Shown in pieces: positions 60,376-64,000 of a DNA stretch of 64,000 bases (the first letter of the stretch is position 1; each line of letters begins with the position of its first letter). Source of the DNA: Demequina zhanjiangensis (lineage in GTDB: Bacteria > Actinomycetota > Actinomycetes > Actinomycetales > Demequinaceae). The position numbers were made by a program, and so were the translations under genes. The stretch is taken from NCBI RefSeq assembly GCF_030418315.1, contig NZ_JAUHPV010000006.1, forward strand, positions 186,001-250,000. The letters are read 5' to 3'. The notes beneath the pieces are model-generated. The model did not search any database, had not been told where the DNA came from, and saw only the letters and a program-made list of their open reading frames with translations.

Positions 60376-61965
60376 TCACTCGCGCCCTGAGCGCCAGACG
60401 ATCCTCACTCTCGACCGAAGGGCCGCAAGCGCGTCTGCCTCCCTTCGCGCGAGGTGCGCGTCCTCGGACTCCGCGCTGTGACGCGGCGCAGTTCTCTTCA
60501 CTCGTGACGGTGCGACTTCCACCTTCTCGATGAAGATCCGCAGGAAGGCACGCCGTTTCATAGGCGGCCAGTCGCGCCAGTTGACGACATCCTCCACGTC
60601 GACACTCATTGCGGCAGGCTGCTGGCCGTAGAGCACAGCCAGTTCGCGGTCGATGCGCTCGATTTCGTCTTCTAGGTTGGCGACCTTGGACTTCGCCGCG
60701 CTCTCAGTGAGCAGGCCGAGGATGTACGAGTTTGCCGCGCGCTCGCGCTGATCGCGGAGTTCGGTGCGCTCAGCTTCGAGCCTGTCAAGATCGGCGTCGA
60801 GGGACGGGTCGCGCTCAGCGGCCCTCTCGTGGAATCGCGGTGACCTCGTGAGCCGCCCGATCACGATGTCAAAGACAAACGCCTCAAGAGAGTCGTGATC
60901 TACCGACACCCGGTTTGTGCGTCGGACTGTCTTGGTGGTCTTGCCATTGGTGACGTCGACGTAGGCAGGCTGGTGCTGAGGGTCGGGGCCATTGACGCGA
61001 GCGAGACAGGACAAGACAACTCGCAGGCTGCCGTCGGCGCGCCTCCGAGTGTTGCTGGTGAGGCGCTTGCCGCACGCGCTGCAGACGGTCAACCCGCCCG
61101 CCATCGAGTATTTGCCACCCTTGACGCCGGGGGATTGGACGACCTTGCGAGAGGGGTCGGTCAGCAATGCACTGAGCCGGTCAAAGGTGCGCCGGTCGAG
61201 AATTGGCTCCCAGCCGACGACACCGGCCTTGGTCTCTCCAAGGAGTGCCCGATTGAGAAGGATGTGCTTGAGGTTCGACTGTCGCCAGTGCTTGCCGTTG
61301 CGGGTGGGCTTCGAGATGTCAGTTCCGTCCGGTGTGGAGGGGCCATTCCACTCGGTGATGATGCTGTGCATCGGTTCACGCCCATCGAGCAGACGCGTTG
61401 CGGCCTCATGTATAAGGTCAGCCTCGCGTTCGTTCTTGATGAGGCTGCCTTTGCTGCCCTTGTCGCCTTTGCTGCCTTTGACGGCCGTGTAGCCGAACGG
61501 TGCAAGTCCTCCATGCCACTCACCGCGCTCGGCCTTGCCAGCCTTGTGGCGCTGCTGGCGCTCGCTGGCGCGACGCGTCTCGAATCGTGCAATTCCGGCG
61601 ATCATCGTGGCTCGGAACTCGCCATCCGCGGTCGTGAGGTCGATCTCGCCGTCAACGGTTACGACCTGCGCTCCTAGGTCGATGAGGGTATTGAGGTCTT
61701 TCGTTGAGCGCACCAGACGGTCGAGGTCGACCGCGACGATGATCTCGAACTCGGTCGGCACGCGTTGCAGCATGTCGTGCCACGCTGTTCCTTCACCGCG
61801 TGGCCCGGACGCGCGCGTCTCGTTGTCGCGAAAGGTCGCGACGACCGGCCAGCCCTTTGCATTGGCGAGCGCGGTGCATCGAGCGAGCTGATTCTCGATG
61901 CCCTCGGCGCGGTCGAGAGACTGGCGAAGGTACAAAGCTGCACGTTTACCAGGGGGTTTGTTCAT
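60376..61965 (-). CDS. int: Large serine recombinase (integrase)
   Basis: 529 residues. Catalytic domain with ALYLRQSLDRAEGIENQ (Ser16), FRDNETRASGPRGEG, VAVDLDRLVRSTKDL, ERQQRHKAGKAERGEWHGG; recombinase domain (APFGYTAVKG ... HILLNRALLGE); zinc ribbon (VCSACGKRLTSN ... LSCLAR); then a coiled-coil region (LDADLDRLEAERTELRDQRE ... VANLEDEIERIDRELAVL). Catalyses attP x attB integration without host factors. A GSKGDKGSKG linker (about 165-175) is encoded by short tandem repeats. Starts 16 bases inside attR, pointing away from it. Confidence 0.95.
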   Translation of the reverse strand: MNKPPGKRAALYLRQSLDRAEGIENQLARCTALANAKGWPVVATFRDNETRASGPRGEGTAWHDMLQRVPTEFEIIVAVDLDRLVRSTKDLNTLIDLGAQVVTVDGEIDLTTADGEFRATMIAGIARFETRRASERQQRHKAGKAERGEWHGGLAPFGYTAVKGSKGDKGSKGSLIKNEREADLIHEAATRLLDGREPMHSIITEWNGPSTPDGTDISKPTRNGKHWRQSNLKHILLNRALLGETKAGVVGWEPILDRRTFDRLSALLTDPSRKVVQSPGVKGGKYSMAGGLTVCSACGKRLTSNTRRRADGSLRVVLSCLARVNGPDPQHQPAYVDVTNGKTTKTVRRTNRVSVDHDSLEAFVFDIVIGRLTRSPRFHERAAERDPSLDADLDRLEAERTELRDQRERAANSYILGLLTESAAKSKVANLEDEIERIDRELAVLYGQQPAAMSVDVEDVVNWRDWPPMKRRAFLRIFIEKVEVAPSRVKRTAPRHSAESEDAHLARREADALAALRSRVRIVWRSGRE

Positions 61966-61971
61966 AGTACG

Positions 61972-62001
61972 ATTGTATACTGTGTAAGACTGTATTGTCG
62001 C
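61972..62001 (-). promoter_or_regulatory. Integrase promoter overlapping attR
   Basis: Read on the minus strand: GCGACA (62001-61996) as -35, 18 bases, TACAAT (61977-61972) as -10, then six bases to the ATG. The message would be leaderless or nearly so, in agreement with the absence of a ribosome site. The -35 lies inside the att arm, so bound integrase should block its own transcription. Confidence 0.5.
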
Positions 62002-62015
62002 TGAGGCGCCCGAGT
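61981..62015 (+). other. attR of the integrated element
   Basis: Element arms TGTGTA (61981-61986) and GTATTG (61992-61997), then shared GAG at 62003-62005, then comM GCGCCCGAG. TGTGTA and GTATTG are the reverse complements of TACACA and CAATAC at attL at identical distances from the GA centre. Confidence 0.85.
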
Positions 62016-62590
62016 TCTCCGCGAGGGTGCTGCAGACGCTGCGGCAGCCGCTCGAGTCCGGGGAGGTCGTGCTGCATCGCGCCCATGGGGCGGTGCGCTA
62101 TCCGGCACGGTTCCAGCTCGTCCTCGCGGCGAACCCCTGCCCATGCGGGCGCTTCCACGGATCTGGAGCGGGGTGCACCTGCACCCCGCTCGAGCGCCGC
62201 CGGTACCTGAGCCGACTCTCGGGGCCCCTGCTCGACAGGGTCGACCTCCAGATCGGGGTGCTTCCCGTACGGCTCAGGTCAGACGAGCCGGGGGAGAGCA
62301 CAGCAGAGGTCGCGCAGCGGGTGCGCCGGGCGCGCAGCCGTGCGGCGGCCCGGCTCGCGGACTCGGGCCTCTCGGTCAACGCCGAGGCGCCGGGTCGGTG
62401 GCTGCGACACCACACGCCGCGGAGCGCGTGCAGGCCGGTGTGGAGCGCTCTGGACCGGGGGCTCGTCTCTGCCAGAGGCGCCGATCGCGCGCTGCGAGTC
62501 GCGTGGACGCTCGCCGACCTCGATGACCAGGACTCGCCCGACGTCGCCCACGTGGAGCAGGCGCTGCTGCTCCGCAGGAGCGCATCGTGA
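62006..62590 (+). pseudogene. comM: comM 3' part
   Basis: Begins APEFSARVLQTLRQPLESGEVVLHRAHGAVRYPARFQLVLAANPCPCG, the direct continuation of the Walker B segment at 49934. Contains the Cys-rich loop (NPCPCGRFHGSGAGCTCTP), the SGPLLDRVDLQIGV sensor region and the C-terminal helical lid domain (ARGADRALRVAWTLADLDDQD). Without its first 309 codons it cannot bind ATP. It could be translated from GTG 62027 as a fragment. Overlaps dprA by GTGA. Confidence 0.93.
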
Positions 62591-63744
62591 CGGGCTCCGA
62601 GCGCGCCGCATGGATCGCATGGAGCGCGCTCGCCGAACCCATGGATGCGCTCGCGGGCGCGCTGCTGACCGCCGTGGGACCCGTGGACGCGCTCGGGTGG
62701 CTCAAGGAGGTGGACCGGCAGCCCACTCGTGGCGAGGCGGCGCTGCTGGAGATCATCGGGCCCGAGCTGGACAACAGGCTCCTCTCGAGGATCGTCGCCG
62801 CCTCCGCTCGCTGGTGCCAGCGGCTCCCTCGCGCTGAACCGGCCGAGCATGCGCGCAGGGCCACAGCTCTCGGAGCCCGCGTGCTGACCCCCGCTGACCA
62901 CGGGTGGCCTTCGGCGGTGGGTGCGTTGGGCGCGGCCGCGCCCCACGCGCTCTACGTCCTCGGAAGCGGAGACCCCGCTGCCCTCCTGGACCGCGGGGTG
63001 GCGATCGTCGGCTCCCGGTCCTCGACCTCGTATGGAGACCACGTCGCTGCGGAGCTGGCGTCGGGACTCGCCGAGCGTGGACGTGCCGTCGTCTCCGGAG
63101 GCGCCTACGGGATCGACGCCGCTGCGCATTGCGGAGCGCTCGCGGCGGGCGGCGCCACGATGGCGGTCATGGCTGGCGGCGTGGACCGGTGGTACCCCGT
63201 CGGCACCTCGGCCCTGCGCGACGATGTGATGCGTCACGGCTGCGTCGTGAGCGAGGTTCCTCCCGGGTGGGCTCCGCATCGGAGTCGCTTCCTCAGCCGC
63301 AATCGCCTCATCGCCTGCGCGGCGGGGACCGTGGTCGTCGAGGCTGCCCACCGTTCGGGTGCGCTGAGCACCGCGCGTCACGCGCTTGCGCTCGCGCGCC
63401 CCGTCGGCGCAGTGCCGGGCGCAGTCACCTCCGCGGCCTCCGCGGGCGCCCACGCCCTCGTGCGGGGTGCCGAGGCGGTGCTGATCACCTCGGCGGCTGA
63501 TATCGAGGAGCTCGTGGGTCCTCTCCATCCGGACGAGGAAGAGGTCGAAGGCGGCGGCGGGCCCGAGTTCGGGTCGGCGCAGGAGCGCGCGGCCTACGAC
63601 GGGATCGCAGCCCGCGGATCCTCGCTCGAGCAGATCTCATGCGAAGCCGCGCTGAGCGTGCGCGAGGCGCGGCGGGCGCTCGCGGCCCTCTCCTCGGCAG
63701 GTCTCGTGGTGCTGGACGGGGGTACGTATCGGCGCAGATCGTGA
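62587..63744 (+). CDS. dprA: DNA processing protein DprA
   Basis: 385 residues from a GTG overlapping the comM stop. Rossmann-like DprA core: VAIVGSRSSTSYGDHVA, VVSGGAYGIDAAAHCGAL, MAGGVDRWYPVGTSAL, SRNRLIACAAGTVVVEA, SGALSTARHALALARPVGAVPGAV; C-terminal winged helix (SLEQISCEAALSVREARRALAALSSAGLVV). Protects incoming single strands and loads RecA during transformation. It remains intact although comM is interrupted; its transcription may now depend on a promoter inside the element. Confidence 0.95.
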   Translation: MTGSERAAWIAWSALAEPMDALAGALLTAVGPVDALGWLKEVDRQPTRGEAALLEIIGPELDNRLLSRIVAASARWCQRLPRAEPAEHARRATALGARVLTPADHGWPSAVGALGAAAPHALYVLGSGDPAALLDRGVAIVGSRSSTSYGDHVAAELASGLAERGRAVVSGGAYGIDAAAHCGALAAGGATMAVMAGGVDRWYPVGTSALRDDVMRHGCVVSEVPPGWAPHRSRFLSRNRLIACAAGTVVVEAAHRSGALSTARHALALARPVGAVPGAVTSAASAGAHALVRGAEAVLITSAADIEELVGPLHPDEEEVEGGGGPEFGSAQERAAYDGIAARGSSLEQISCEAALSVREARRALAALSSAGLVVLDGGTYRRRS

Positions 63745-63907
63745 GAACTCGGGCATCGATTCATGCGTCGATTCCTCCCGATCTGCTCCCTCAACACCCC
63801 AGGAAAAGGTGCAGAAAGGGACAAAACATAGTCATTATCAGAAATGGATGTGACAAATGTGACTGAAGGGGTTGATTTGACGAGAGTGACGATGCCAGAG
63901 TGACGAC
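63745..63907. other. Intergenic region between dprA and the xerC-like gene
   Basis: 163 bases, noticeably AT-richer than the flanking genes (around 63810-63870). No gene, hairpin or clear promoter pair recognised. Confidence 0.5.
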
Positions 63908-64000
63908 ATGCCGATAACGTCGCACCGTGAGGAGAGCACGCTGCTCTCCGCATTCGAGGGGTACCTGCGCCACGAGCGCGGCCTCTCGGACAACACGGTG
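63908..64000 (+). CDS. xerC: Tyrosine recombinase XerC-like, 5' part only
   Basis: The first 31 codons: MPITSHREESTLLSAFEGYL then RHERGLSDNTV at the window edge. This is the start of a XerC/XerD core-binding (SAM-like) domain; xerC after dprA is the usual actinobacterial order. The catalytic domain lies outside the window. Confidence 0.75.
   Translation, partial: MPITSHREESTLLSAFEGYLRHERGLSDNTV

Larger units (their letters stand above)
49932..62005. mobile_element. 12.07-kb integrated phage-satellite-like element in comM
   Basis: From the GAG of attL to the GAG of attR; the unit removed by exact excision is 12,071 bases. Contents in order: capsid-like gene, two zinc-knuckle proteins, HTH and small proteins, primase-polymerase/helicase, iteron array, orphans, small serine recombinase, HEPN/membrane pair with divergent gene, orphan, and large serine recombinase at the right end facing inward. 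It lacks portal, large terminase, prohead protease, tail and lysis genes. The gene set resembles mycobacterial phiRv1/phiRv2 and phage satellites. It is visibly less GC-rich than its flanks. Confidence 0.93.

Noticed and set aside
49932..62005. tRNA or tmRNA attachment site for the element
   Set aside because: No tRNA-like sequence at either end; the junctions fall inside comM, as expected for a serine integrase that uses protein-coding attB sites.

Overview
The window is chromosomal DNA of a high-GC Gram-positive bacterium (Actinomycetota, most likely Micrococcales; genus not determinable by eye). The evidence is GC-rich codon use with many GTG starts, actinobacterial marker genes (a DUF4233 gene after folC, a DUF2469 gene after rnhB) and the conserved order smc - ftsY - amtB - glnK - glnD - ffh - rpsP - khpA - rimM - trmD - rplS - lepB - rnhB - DUF2469 - yraN - comM - dprA - xerC.

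Layout. 1-0.8 kb: two tandem minus-strand DUF2510 membrane proteins. 0.9-4.3 kb: folC, DUF4233, a membrane protein, apt and ndk. 4.3-16.9 kb: a catabolic island with an adenosine deaminase-like, an adenine deaminase-like, an acyl-CoA-dehydrogenase-like monooxygenase and a flavin reductase gene on the minus strand; a GntR/UTRA regulator and a PPC-domain protein; and, on the plus strand, an amidohydrolase and a complete oligopeptide-type ABC importer. A repeated TTGT-ACAA type operator stands before each transcription unit. 17-26 kb: acyltransferase/SGNH, smc, an exported three-repeat protein and ftsY. 26-32.3 kb: amtB-glnK-glnD behind GlnR-like boxes, then ffh and an amidohydrolase. 32.4-38.8 kb: two paralogous extracytoplasmic flavin electron-transfer modules (ferric-reductase-like membrane protein, FMN-binding carrier, ApbE flavin transferase). 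38.9-43.9 kb: the rpsP-to-rnhB translation and export cluster. 43.9-48.5 kb: two efflux units, TetR+MFS and ArsR-like+MFS, each with a palindrome at the regulator start. 48.6-64 kb: yraN, comM, dprA and the start of xerC.

The main finding is a 12,071-bp integrated element (about 49,932-62,005) inserted inside comM. It carries a lone HK97-type capsid-like gene, zinc-knuckle proteins (one a possible terminase small subunit), an HTH protein, a primase-polymerase/helicase followed by an array of GAGAATCA iterons around a palindrome (probable replication origin), two serine recombinases, a HEPN-motif/membrane-protein pair with a divergent partner (candidate defence cargo) and several orphans. The architecture resembles the mycobacterial phiRv1/phiRv2 elements and phage satellites. 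The att halves can be read directly: attL and attR share GAG, the rebuilt attP is two-fold symmetric about the GA dinucleotide, and exact excision would restore a 503-codon comM in frame. The insertion therefore separates comM, a transformation helicase gene, into two parts next to dprA in a potentially reversible way.
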